From CAZCWX01 sp964502465 (GTDB taxonomy: Bacteria > Desulfobacterota > Binatia > Bin18), in NCBI GenBank assembly GCA_964502465.1, contig CAZCWX010000307.1, positions 1-10,625 on the forward strand: a stretch of DNA of 10,625 nt. The letters are read 5' to 3'. Every line of letters begins with the position of its first letter. The stretch's first letter is position 1. Under the pieces are notes generated by a model. The model was not told where the DNA came from and made no database searches. It saw only the letters and a program-made list of their open reading frames with translations. Both the position numbers and the translations under genes were made by a program. Shown here piece by piece: positions 1 through 4,191 of this stretch.

Positions 1-1
1 A

Positions 2-70
2 TCGCAGTCTCCTTCCCTTCGTTGGTCGATGACAACCCCATGCCATCGTACTACGAAGCGGAGACTGCGA
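2..70. other. Long nested stem-loop
   Basis: Bases 2-12 (TCGCAGTCTCC) are perfectly complementary to 60-70. Inside, CTTCGT (17-22) pairs with ACGAAG (53-58) and CGATG (27-31) pairs with CATCG (44-48), leaving a 12-base loop. That is 22 base pairs in 69 bases. There is no RYYYAAC/GTTRRRY pair, so it is not an attC, and no T-run follows, so it is not a classic terminator. It ends 18 bases before the zinc-finger gene start. Function unknown. Confidence 0.6.
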
Positions 71-88
71 CTTCCCCTACAATTTCAC

Positions 89-262
89 ATGGTTAGCGTT
101 CGCTTAGTGCGAGTGCCCTCTGAGCAGACTTGCTCATTCTGTGGCAAGAAGTACCCCCAGGGTACCAAACTCATCGCTGGCCCAGGACTCCTTATCTGTA
201 CTGAGTGCGTGGAGTTGTGTAACGAGATCTGCGAAAATGAGGATAGTGGTGTCACGCAGTGA
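89..262 (+). CDS. Small free-standing ClpX-type C4 zinc-finger protein
   Basis: Using the ATG at 89 this encodes 57 residues, almost all of it a ClpX-type zinc-binding domain (zf-C4_ClpX family). It has a Cys-x2-Cys pair (CSFC), the conserved KLIAGPG stretch, and a second Cys-x2-Cys pair (CTEC), followed by VELCNEI, close to the N-terminus of ClpX. In ClpX this domain dimerises and binds adaptors such as SspB and substrates. Here there is no AAA+ ATPase attached; the frame stops at 260-262 right after the domain. A longer frame opens at an ATG at 29, but that lies inside the 2-70 hairpin and the extra residues look non-protein-like. No good Shine-Dalgarno precedes 89; GTGs at 107 and 113 are alternatives. 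The role is unknown: an adaptor mimic or a Clp modulator is inference only. It is the first cassette gene seen. Confidence 0.75.
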   Translation: MVSVRLVRVPSEQTCSFCGKKYPQGTKLIAGPGLLICTECVELCNEICENEDSGVTQ

Positions 263-280
263 GGGTGGCCTCACTGCGTG
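253..280. other. Perfect 12-bp hairpin over the stop codon
   Basis: CACGCAGTGAGG (253-264) and its exact complement (269-280) flank a 4-base loop, GTGG. The stem contains the zinc-finger gene's TGA (260-262). No T-tract follows, so a standard intrinsic terminator is unlikely. The right arm overlaps the left end of the degenerate attC at 268-374. It may act as a weak or Rho-related terminator, an mRNA 3' stabiliser, or part of the recombination site's fold. Confidence 0.65.
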
Positions 281-374
281 CTGCGCTGGGCCACAGCCAC
301 GCCACGGTTCTGGAGAAATCAAGGCACTGTCCCGGTTTGGCCGTAGCCCCTGAGCCCAGAGTTCAACGTTAGTC
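268..374 (+). other. attC-like site, degenerate
   Basis: The right end, AACGTTAGTCC, carries an R' box GTTAGTC (368-374). The left candidate R'' is GCCTCAC (268-274), one base off RYYYAAC. The arms are complementary on paper: CTGGGC with CCACAGCCACGCC on the left against the complement of GGCCGTAGCCCC..GCCCAG on the right. It separates the zinc-finger gene from the toxin-antitoxin cassette, where an attC is expected. It is weaker than the four sites downstream. Confidence 0.5.
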
Positions 375-400
375 CGCTCAACAGAGGGAGGGGAACGGGG

Positions 401-459
401 TTGCAGACTGGTATCTTTAGAGGTACGTTTAGCGATACGTTTAGTAGTGCTCTAGAGGT
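401..459 (+). promoter_or_regulatory. Likely promoter and tandem operator of the toxin-antitoxin operon
   Basis: TTGCAG (401-406) and TACGTT (424-429) are 17 bases apart and make a passable -35/-10 pair. The region is built of 12-base units in tandem: TATCTTTAGAGG (412-423), TACGTTTAGCGA (424-435), TACGTTTAGTAG (436-447), and a decayed fourth (448-459). TACGTTTAG is exactly repeated at 424 and 436. Antitoxins of the Phd/YefM type are known to repress their own promoters by binding repeated operator sites; assigning these repeats to that role is inference. AGAGG (454-458) sits 6 bases before the antitoxin ATG as a ribosome-binding site. Confidence 0.5.
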
Positions 460-464
460 TTCCA

Positions 465-746
465 ATGGCAAAGCTCCCCAACATTCTTCCAGTGACAGAC
501 TTACGCCAAGACGCCGCTGCGGTGCTCAAGCGGGTGTGCCGCTCGAAGGAGCCTTTGGTTATTACTCAGCGTGGCCGTGCCGCCGCGGTCCTGCTCAGCG
601 CAGAGGTATATCAGCAAGCGGAACACGAACGGCAATTGCTCAGGCTCCTGGCTCGCGGAGAGAAAGAGATTATTGAAGGGAAAGGGTATGACTTGGCGAC
701 GGTGCTAGCCGAGGCTGACGCCCTGCTTGGCACTGCGGAGCAGTGA
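465..746 (+). CDS. Phd/YefM-family antitoxin
   Basis: This 93-residue protein has the Phd/YefM fold signature. The N-terminal stretch PNILPVTDLRQDAAAVLKRV (residues 4-23) is the DNA-binding segment, followed by the conserved EPLVITQRGRAAAVLLSAEVYQ strand-turn region (about 29-51). A charged C-terminal tail (about 52-93) would be the disordered toxin-binding part. In this family the antitoxin neutralises its partner toxin and represses the operon. The start is supported by AGAGG 6 bases upstream. Its TGA overlaps the GTG start of the toxin gene, so the two are translationally coupled. The pair occupies its own cassette, followed by a clear attC at 1040. Toxin-antitoxin cassettes are common in sedentary integrons, where they are thought to stabilise the array. 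Confidence 0.9.
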   Translation: MAKLPNILPVTDLRQDAAAVLKRVCRSKEPLVITQRGRAAAVLLSAEVYQQAEHERQLLRLLARGEKEIIEGKGYDLATVLAEADALLGTAEQ

Positions 747-1033
747 TAGTTTACTTCACGCCCTCGGCACGCGCACAGTTCTTGGCCGCTGTGGCATACA
801 TCCGCCAAGAGAACCCGACGGCTGCGCGCCAGTTTCGTCGGCGAGCGGAACAAGTCCTGCGCCGGCTCCAACGATTCCCTAACTCCGGTCGTGTTATTCC
901 CGAGTTTCCGGAGCTACCCTACCGTGAGGTGATCATTGCACCCTACCGCTTCTTCTATCGTCGTGAAGCTGAGATTGTCTGGGTTGTGGGTGTTTGGCAT
1001 GGAGCGCAGCTGCCGGACGAACCACCAGAGTGA
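743..1033 (+). CDS. ParE/RelE-family toxin
   Basis: This 96-residue protein starts at a GTG overlapping the antitoxin stop (GTGA, 743-746). It shows the RelE/ParE superfamily pattern: a first strand with VYFTPSARAQF, helices rich in Arg/Gln (AYIRQENPTAARQFRRRAEQVLRRLQRF), the turn PNSGRVIPEF, and the terminal strand core REVIIAPYRFFYRREAEIVWVVGVWHG. The ParE branch ('plasmid stabilisation' type) poisons DNA gyrase, and the RelE branch cleaves mRNA on the ribosome; sequence alone does not decide between them. IIAPYRFFYR and the short C-terminus look more ParE-like. It ends 6 bases before the R'' box of the next attC, typical of compact cassettes. The gene appears intact. Confidence 0.9.
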   Translation: MIVYFTPSARAQFLAAVAYIRQENPTAARQFRRRAEQVLRRLQRFPNSGRVIPEFPELPYREVIIAPYRFFYRREAEIVWVVGVWHGAQLPDEPPE

Positions 1034-1039
1034 GGTTGC

Positions 1040-1141
1040 GCCTAACCAGCGGCGTGCAGGCCGACCGCAGCCCGCGAGCGGTTCCAAATAAACATGAACA
1101 GCCTACGGTTGGGCTGCGGCGACTGACGCCGAGCGTTGGAC
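1040..1141 (+). other. attC recombination site
   Basis: R'' is GCCTAAC (1040-1046) and R' is GTTGGAC (1135-1141). The arms pair well: CGGCGT, GCC and GCAGCCC on the left are matched by the complement of GGGCTGC, GGC and ACGCCG on the right, with a few extrahelical bases as in real attC hairpins. R'' and R' differ at two inner positions. That is expected, because all of R' after its first G comes from the next cassette. Confidence 0.85.
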
Positions 1142-1244
1142 ACTTGCCTCTCCAGGCGCCAGGGATCAAATGACAGTAATATTTGAGAAGATCACAACAA
1201 TGGTTCTCGTCTTCAAGCGAGGATAACGACACTTCAATAAGCGT

Positions 1245-1652
1245 ATGTCAAAGAGAAAAACTCTCATCCCCAAGCGTACAGTCCAGTCGCGACCTGCAAA
1301 GAGTAAGGCTCGCGAAGACCGCATTCATATGGAAATCATCGTTGACGCCTACGGTCCCGAAGAACAGGCCATGGGGTGGTACTACTACCTGGAGGAAAAA
1401 TTGGCCTTTCCCTTCCGTGCCAAGTGCATTACGGAAAGAAGGATCTCGCCGTTGCGGGAAGGCGACAAGGTAGAAGTCACCGAAATGGCCCCGGAGAGCG
1501 ACTGCCAACACGAGATGTTTGTCCTCCTGCAATGGGAGGGGCGGACGCTCGGGGTACCGTTGTCCCAGCTTAAAGGCATAGGAGTCGAGCCGGAGACGAA
1601 GCAAGCCATTGAAGATTGGCACTACTGGGTTCAACAAGGGTATGAGTTCTGA
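1245..1652 (+). CDS. CcbP-like calcium-binding protein
   Basis: This 135-residue protein matches what I recall of the CcbP calcium-binding family, first described in the cyanobacterium Anabaena, where CcbP buffers cytosolic calcium during heterocyst development. Diagnostic stretches are REDRIHMEIIVDAYGPEEQAM (about residues 24-44), GWYYYLEEKLAFPFRAKC (about 45-62), a mid-region of acidic residues (VEVTEMAPESDCQHEMFV), and the C-terminal EDWHYWVQQGYEF. Acidic side chains in a small beta-rich fold bind calcium in the characterised member. The ATG at 1245 is preferred over the internal ATG at 1329 because family members share the REDRI segment before the first strand. Shine-Dalgarno support is weak. 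It sits alone between attC sites at 1040 and 1674, so it is a single-gene cassette. A calcium-buffering role here is inference. Confidence 0.8.
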   Translation: MSKRKTLIPKRTVQSRPAKSKAREDRIHMEIIVDAYGPEEQAMGWYYYLEEKLAFPFRAKCITERRISPLREGDKVEVTEMAPESDCQHEMFVLLQWEGRTLGVPLSQLKGIGVEPETKQAIEDWHYWVQQGYEF

Positions 1653-1673
1653 GGGGAATTGCCCAGCCGCTGT

Positions 1674-1771
1674 GGCTAACCAGCGCCCTGCCCGCGACCA
1701 TCGCCCTATTGCGATTCTGCCAAACTGATAGGCCTCGGCTTGGCGGCGGCCCGTGATGGCGGGCGTTAGCC
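1674..1771 (+). other. attC recombination site
   Basis: R'' GGCTAAC (1674-1680) and R' GTTAGCC (1765-1771) are exactly complementary, although both depart by one base from strict RYYYAAC/GTTRRRY. The right arm GGCCCGTGATGGCGGGCG recurs almost unchanged in the attC at 3468. The site starts 21 bases after the ccbP-like stop codon. Confidence 0.8.
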
Positions 1772-1800
1772 TTCATGATAAATAAAAGCTAAAAGAAGGC

Positions 1801-2058
1801 ATGCCGACACTGAGCCGATTTTATGGCATTGTCATCTTTATGAACTACAATGATCATCAGCCGCCGCACTTCCACGCCTGGTATCAAGATCAGGAGGTGT
1901 TAGTAGAAATCGATACTGGCGTTGTCCAGGGAAAGATGACGAGACGCGCCTTGCAGATGATTTTCGAGTGGGCGGAGAAATACCAAAACGAGCTGCGACG
2001 AAACTGGGACTTAGCGTGCGCCCGGAAACCCTTGGAACCGATTCCTCCCTTATCATAA
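1801..2058 (+). CDS. DUF4160-family protein
   Basis: This 85-residue protein carries the features of DUF4160: MPTLSRFYGIVIFMNYNDH at the N-terminus, the PPHFHAWY motif (residues 21-28), a short strand segment VLVEIDTGVVQGKM, and the helical tail with RALQMIFEWAEKYQNELRRNWDLA. The length is normal for the family. The start is fixed by the family's MPT-SRFYGI beginning, although the purine-rich stretch before it (AAAAGAAGG) is rather close to the ATG. DUF4160 genes are very often paired with DUF2442 genes, and the partner follows here after 9 bases. A toxin-antitoxin-like function has been proposed for such pairs, but I know of no settled mechanism. The leader from the preceding attC is only 29 bases. 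Confidence 0.85.
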   Translation: MPTLSRFYGIVIFMNYNDHQPPHFHAWYQDQEVLVEIDTGVVQGKMTRRALQMIFEWAEKYQNELRRNWDLACARKPLEPIPPLS

Positions 2059-2067
2059 GAGGGCAAT

Positions 2068-2313
2068 ATGTTCTTACATGTTACCGATGTCAGGCTGACG
2101 AAAGATTACGAGTTACGGATCACCTTTAGCGACGGCGTAGTCAAAGAGGTGGACTTGGTCGGAGAACTCCACGGGGAGATCTTTGAGCCGCTCAAGGACC
2201 CCGAGGTGTTCAAACAGGTCAGGGTCAACACTGAAACTAACACTATTGAGTGGCCCAACGGGGCCGACTTCGCCCCGGAGTTCTTGTACGAGATTGGCAG
2301 AGAGATCAAGTAA
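2068..2313 (+). CDS. DUF2442-family protein
   Basis: This 81-residue protein has the DUF2442 layout: a first strand VTDVRLTKDYELRITFSDGVVKEVDL, a middle GEIFEPLKDPEVFKQVRVN, and the terminal TIEWPNGADFAPEFLYEIG. It begins 9 bases after the DUF4160 stop, so the two form an operon. DUF2442 proteins are small and often accompany DUF4160 partners, including in mobile or accessory regions. The biochemical role is unknown; an antitoxin or DNA-binding partner role is only inference. The gene looks complete. The 99 bases to the next gene hold no convincing attC, so this pair seems to share a cassette with the HIT-family gene. Confidence 0.85.
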   Translation: MFLHVTDVRLTKDYELRITFSDGVVKEVDLVGELHGEIFEPLKDPEVFKQVRVNTETNTIEWPNGADFAPEFLYEIGREIK

Positions 2314-2412
2314 GTGGCTTGAGTGTCGGCAGTCGGGGAGTACAGGCGAACGCCCGCGAAGAGCCGCAACGTTTATTGATGGGATTAGGTAGTCGAAGGT
2401 AGTGAGCCAGAC

Positions 2413-2841
2413 ATGAACACTTGCATATTTTGTCGGATACTCACCGGTGAACTGGATGCGAGTCGAGTGCTCGAAAATGAGGGCGTTGTAGCTTTTCTTG
2501 ACGTAGCTCCTATAAATCCTGGCCACACGCTGGTCGTGCCGCGCCGGCATGTAAGTGCTTTCACGGGTCTCACGCCTGTCGAGCTTGAACATCTAACGAT
2601 TTCTGGCAAGCATGTCGCTTTAGCCCTCAAAGCAGCCTTCCCTGAATGCGGAGGGCTCACCTTCTCTGTCGCTGAAGGCGAAGTCGCTGGCCAGGAAGTG
2701 CCGCATACGCACTTGCACGTGATTCCTCGACACAAGGGCGATGGATTCGGCTGGCGACGCCACGGGCGGCCAGAAGATCGGGCAAGCCTCGACACGATTG
2801 CATTGAAGATTGCAGCGGTTTTCAACTCAATCGCAGGCTAA
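2413..2841 (+). CDS. HIT-family (histidine triad) nucleotide hydrolase/transferase
   Basis: This 142-residue protein has the full HIT domain. An N-terminal zinc-type Cys pair (C4, C7 in CIFCRIL) is followed by the strand VVAFLDVAPINPGHTLVVPRRHV (about residues 25-47) and the catalytic histidine triad HTHLHVIPR (H98, H100, H102). The family hydrolyses nucleoside phosphoramidates or dinucleoside polyphosphates through a covalent nucleotidyl-histidine intermediate; the exact substrate cannot be read from sequence. The length is usual for the bacterial Hint/Fhit-like branch. Its TAA (2839-2841) lies inside the R'' box of the downstream attC, so the recombination site supplies the last codon and the stop. 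The Shine-Dalgarno is weak. It is probably the third gene of a three-gene cassette, or was once a separate cassette. Confidence 0.92.
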   Translation: MNTCIFCRILTGELDASRVLENEGVVAFLDVAPINPGHTLVVPRRHVSAFTGLTPVELEHLTISGKHVALALKAAFPECGGLTFSVAEGEVAGQEVPHTHLHVIPRHKGDGFGWRRHGRPEDRASLDTIALKIAAVFNSIAG

Positions 2842-2930
2842 CACGGCGCTCCACCGCATCGCCGTCCGGTGGCGGTTCGGAGTGAAGCCGAAGGGACACA
2901 GTGGGGCGGCTCAACGGCATAGCGTTAGGC
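2836..2930 (+). other. attC recombination site overlapping the HIT gene's stop codon
   Basis: R'' is GGCTAAC (2836-2842) and R' is a textbook GTTAGGC (2924-2930). The inner arms pair in blocks, with left ACGGCG and CACCGC against right GGGGCGGC and ACGGCAT. The HIT-family stop TAA occupies 2839-2841 inside R''. The right arm (GGCGGCTCAACGGCAT) resembles the L' side of many known attC sites. Confidence 0.85.
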
Positions 2931-2968
2931 GCGACCCTAAGAGACAGTAAGGGGAGAGGAGCCGAATC

Positions 2969-3304
2969 ATGTCTTACATGCGCGGTGACATCTACATTTG
3001 GGCTGGCGACACCTCCGTCCATTTTTGGGCGCGCGACGGGTACGACGGTTGGGACGAGGCCGGATGGCACGACCCTGCCCAGGCGACAGGAGCGTCTGGA
3101 GTCGCCCTACCGCAGGTGGTGGCGGATGAGTACGTCGTCATGCGCATGGCTGAGATGCTGGACGAGGGTTGCGTCGTTGCCGCCATTGAGCAGGCATTAG
3201 AGAAGTACCGGGGCAACGGAGGATGTCGCGCCCTAGCCGATCATGCTGAGATTCTACGCGAGGTTGCCGCGAAGGTCGCAGCCAAGCCGGAGGCTATTCA
3301 GTAA
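2969..3304 (+). CDS. Hypothetical cassette protein
   Basis: This is an intact 111-residue frame with a good ribosome-binding site: GGGGAGAGGAG (2951-2961) is 7 bases before the ATG. I do not recognise the family. The N-terminal half is rich in aromatic and acidic residues (DIYIWAGD, VHFWARDGYDGWDEAGWHD, about residues 7-35), and the middle has VALPQVVADEYVVMRMAEML. The C-terminal half (about residues 65-108) is predicted mainly helical (CVVAAIEQALEKYRGNGG, HAEILREVAAKVAAK). There is no signal peptide and no transmembrane segment. It looks like a soluble small protein. It sits alone between attC sites at 2836 and 3468, so it is a single-gene cassette of the orphan type that dominates sedentary integrons. 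Confidence 0.8.
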   Translation: MSYMRGDIYIWAGDTSVHFWARDGYDGWDEAGWHDPAQATGASGVALPQVVADEYVVMRMAEMLDEGCVVAAIEQALEKYRGNGGCRALADHAEILREVAAKVAAKPEAIQ

Positions 3305-3486
3305 GGAGGGGACAAAAAACAATCGAAAGGTTGCCGAGAAAAGAAGACCAATATCCCCACCACAAGCCCCACACCATAGAAGTAGAGCGAAAAGGAAAGA
3401 CTGACCGCCGAGGAGCCAGCAATGACGCGAAGGGTCCCAAGAGTGAGGGAAGAGCCCAGCGGAACGCTCCTAACTTGGCCGTGCAC
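3298..3486 (-). CDS. Possible reverse-strand small membrane protein (uncertain)
   Basis: The 163 bases between the 111-residue gene and the attC at 3468 hold no plus-strand gene. On the minus strand an in-frame GTG (3484-3486, inside the attC left arm) would give about 62 residues. They include a strongly hydrophobic stretch (about 30 residues, ending in SLYFYGVGLVVGILVFF) followed by a polar tail. Some integron cassettes carry a second, reverse-strand small membrane gene, which makes this worth keeping. Against it: the frame stays open upstream through the attC into unrelated sequence, no Shine-Dalgarno is seen, and its last 7 bases overlap the end of the neighbouring gene. Confidence 0.25.
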   Translation of the reverse strand: MHGQVRSVPLGSSLTLGTLRVIAGSSAVSLSFSLYFYGVGLVVGILVFFSRQPFDCFLSPPY

Positions 3487-3568
3487 GTGACCGCCGCCCA
3501 CGTGCGGTTTGGAATGAACATGATAAGAATACGGTGTAGACGGCGGCCCGTGACGGCGAGCGTTGATA
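3468..3568 (+). other. attC recombination site, apparent end of array
   Basis: R'' is TCCTAAC (3468-3474; its first base is off consensus) and R' is GTTGATA (3562-3568). The arms pair as GGCCGT, CACG and CCGCCG against CGGCGG, CGTG and ACGGC. Its right arm matches that of the attC at 1674 at 22 of 24 positions (3541-3564 against 1744-1767). No TATCAAC-like R'' belonging to a following cassette is seen downstream. Confidence 0.8.
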
Positions 3569-3667
3569 TGATTTGCATTGCAACCGATTGTGCCAAAACC
3601 CTTTTCGCTTGGCGCAATCGGTGCGTAAATCAGCAGACTTACTGCTTTGTACGCAGTGCAAATCATA
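3567..3667. other. 101-base three-way-junction structure (candidate ncRNA or mobile palindrome)
   Basis: The outer arms TATGATTTGCATTGC (3567-3581) and 3653-3667 are complementary over 15 positions with one T.G pair. Inside, CCGATTGTGCCAA (3584-3596) pairs with 3609-3621 over 13 positions, again with a single T.G pair. Directly next to it, TGCGTA (3622-3627) pairs with TACGCA (3650-3655), and AGCAG (3632-3636) with CTGCT (3642-3646). If the third stem forms in full, the outer stem is 12 bp. The result is a compact three-way junction that starts exactly at the R' box of the last attC. The two wobble-compatible mismatches favour a folded RNA, but one copy cannot prove it. Confidence 0.5.
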
Positions 3668-3783
3668 AGGTCTAGGTCACTGAACCCGGTATGATATCGT
3701 GCGGTATGGATCCCTCTAGTATGGCAGATTCCGCTGTGAGCAAGTTTGTTATTCGTCCTTCTGTCTGATCGACTGACTCGGAA

Positions 3784-4114
3784 ATGAAAGAAGTGAGCAA
3801 AGCGGCAAAGAGACATTTTCGAGAGCTCACGGCAGTAGCGCACGAGCGAGATCTCAACAAGGCATTGGCCGCCTTGTCGGTACACTGTGACTGTTGGAAA
3901 AAAGGGGAACTGGATGCCTTCGCGCTCAACGAGGAGATCCATAAAGCATCACCAGGGTATTTCAAGGGACCTGTACACGTTCTACAGTTACAGGGAACCA
4001 AGCCACCTAGTGGCAAGCGCGATCGTCTCTGGGGTACTGAATGAGAAAGAGGTGAATACGCGCTATTTGCCGCTCTTGGAGTCGTTGATCGAGTTCTTCA
4101 GGCAACAAAGATGA
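3784..4114 (+). pseudogene. Small conserved hypothetical protein gene, frameshifted
   Basis: Two overlapping frames make one sensible protein of about 109 residues. The first (from ATG 3784) begins MKEVSKAAKRHFRELTAVAHE and runs to ALNEEIHK at 3945. The second continues from about 3947 with HHQGISRDLYTFYSYREPS and ends LESLIEFFRQQR before the TGA at 4112-4114. One extra base around 3946-3949 explains the break. The unshifted frame instead runs into an unrelated tail ending at 4044. The layout, a helical N-terminus then a 'xHQGISRDL' motif and a helical tail, resembles a small bacterial hypothetical family I half-remember but cannot name. A tract such as a typical +1 slippery site is not evident, so a mutation or a sequencing error is more likely than programmed frameshifting. 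No attC follows it. Confidence 0.6.
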
Positions 4115-4191
4115 AATCTAAAGAAGCCGCAACAATCAGCGGCACAGAAAACAAACCGAAGCTCTGGTGACGTTGTCGGTGAGGATACTAA

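Larger units (their letters stand above)
1..3568 (+). mobile_element. Integron gene-cassette array (attI/integrase not in window)
   Basis: Five short gene units, all on the plus strand, are each followed by an attC-like imperfect palindrome of about 95-107 bp. Right-hand R' boxes are GTTAGTC (368), GTTGGAC (1135), GTTAGCC (1765), GTTAGGC (2924) and GTTGATA (3562). Left-hand boxes include GCCTAAC (1040), GGCTAAC (1674 and 2836) and TCCTAAC (3468). Such arrays are known to be built by an IntI tyrosine recombinase cutting between G and TT of R'. No integrase gene is present here. The orientation puts attI to the left of base 1. The left limit is arbitrary (window edge); the right limit is the last recognisable R' box. 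The cargo (toxin-antitoxin pair, small orphan proteins, short intergenic leaders) fits a sedentary chromosomal integron or CALIN. Confidence 0.85.

Noticed and set aside
253..280. Intrinsic terminator
   Set aside because: The stem is perfect, but no T-tract follows on either strand.
401..676. 91-residue plus-strand frame over the antitoxin gene
   Set aside because: It is an out-of-frame shadow of the clearly recognisable Phd/YefM gene and has no ribosome-binding site.
2314..2412. Possible attC between the DUF2442 and HIT genes
   Set aside because: A vague resemblance (AACGTTTATT at the right, GTCGGC at the left) exists, but there is no R'' box and the R' box does not fit GTTRRRY.
2113..2592. 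159-residue minus-strand frame
   Set aside because: It is antisense to DUF2442 and the HIT gene, both of which match known families.
1..3568. CRISPR array
   Set aside because: The repeated palindromes are about 100 bp, differ from one another and are separated by genes, not by uniform spacers.
3298..3942. 214-residue minus-strand open frame
   Set aside because: It runs antisense across the last attC, the three-way-junction element and the start of the frameshifted gene, and its upstream part has no protein-like pattern. Only its last 62 codons are kept as a weak candidate.
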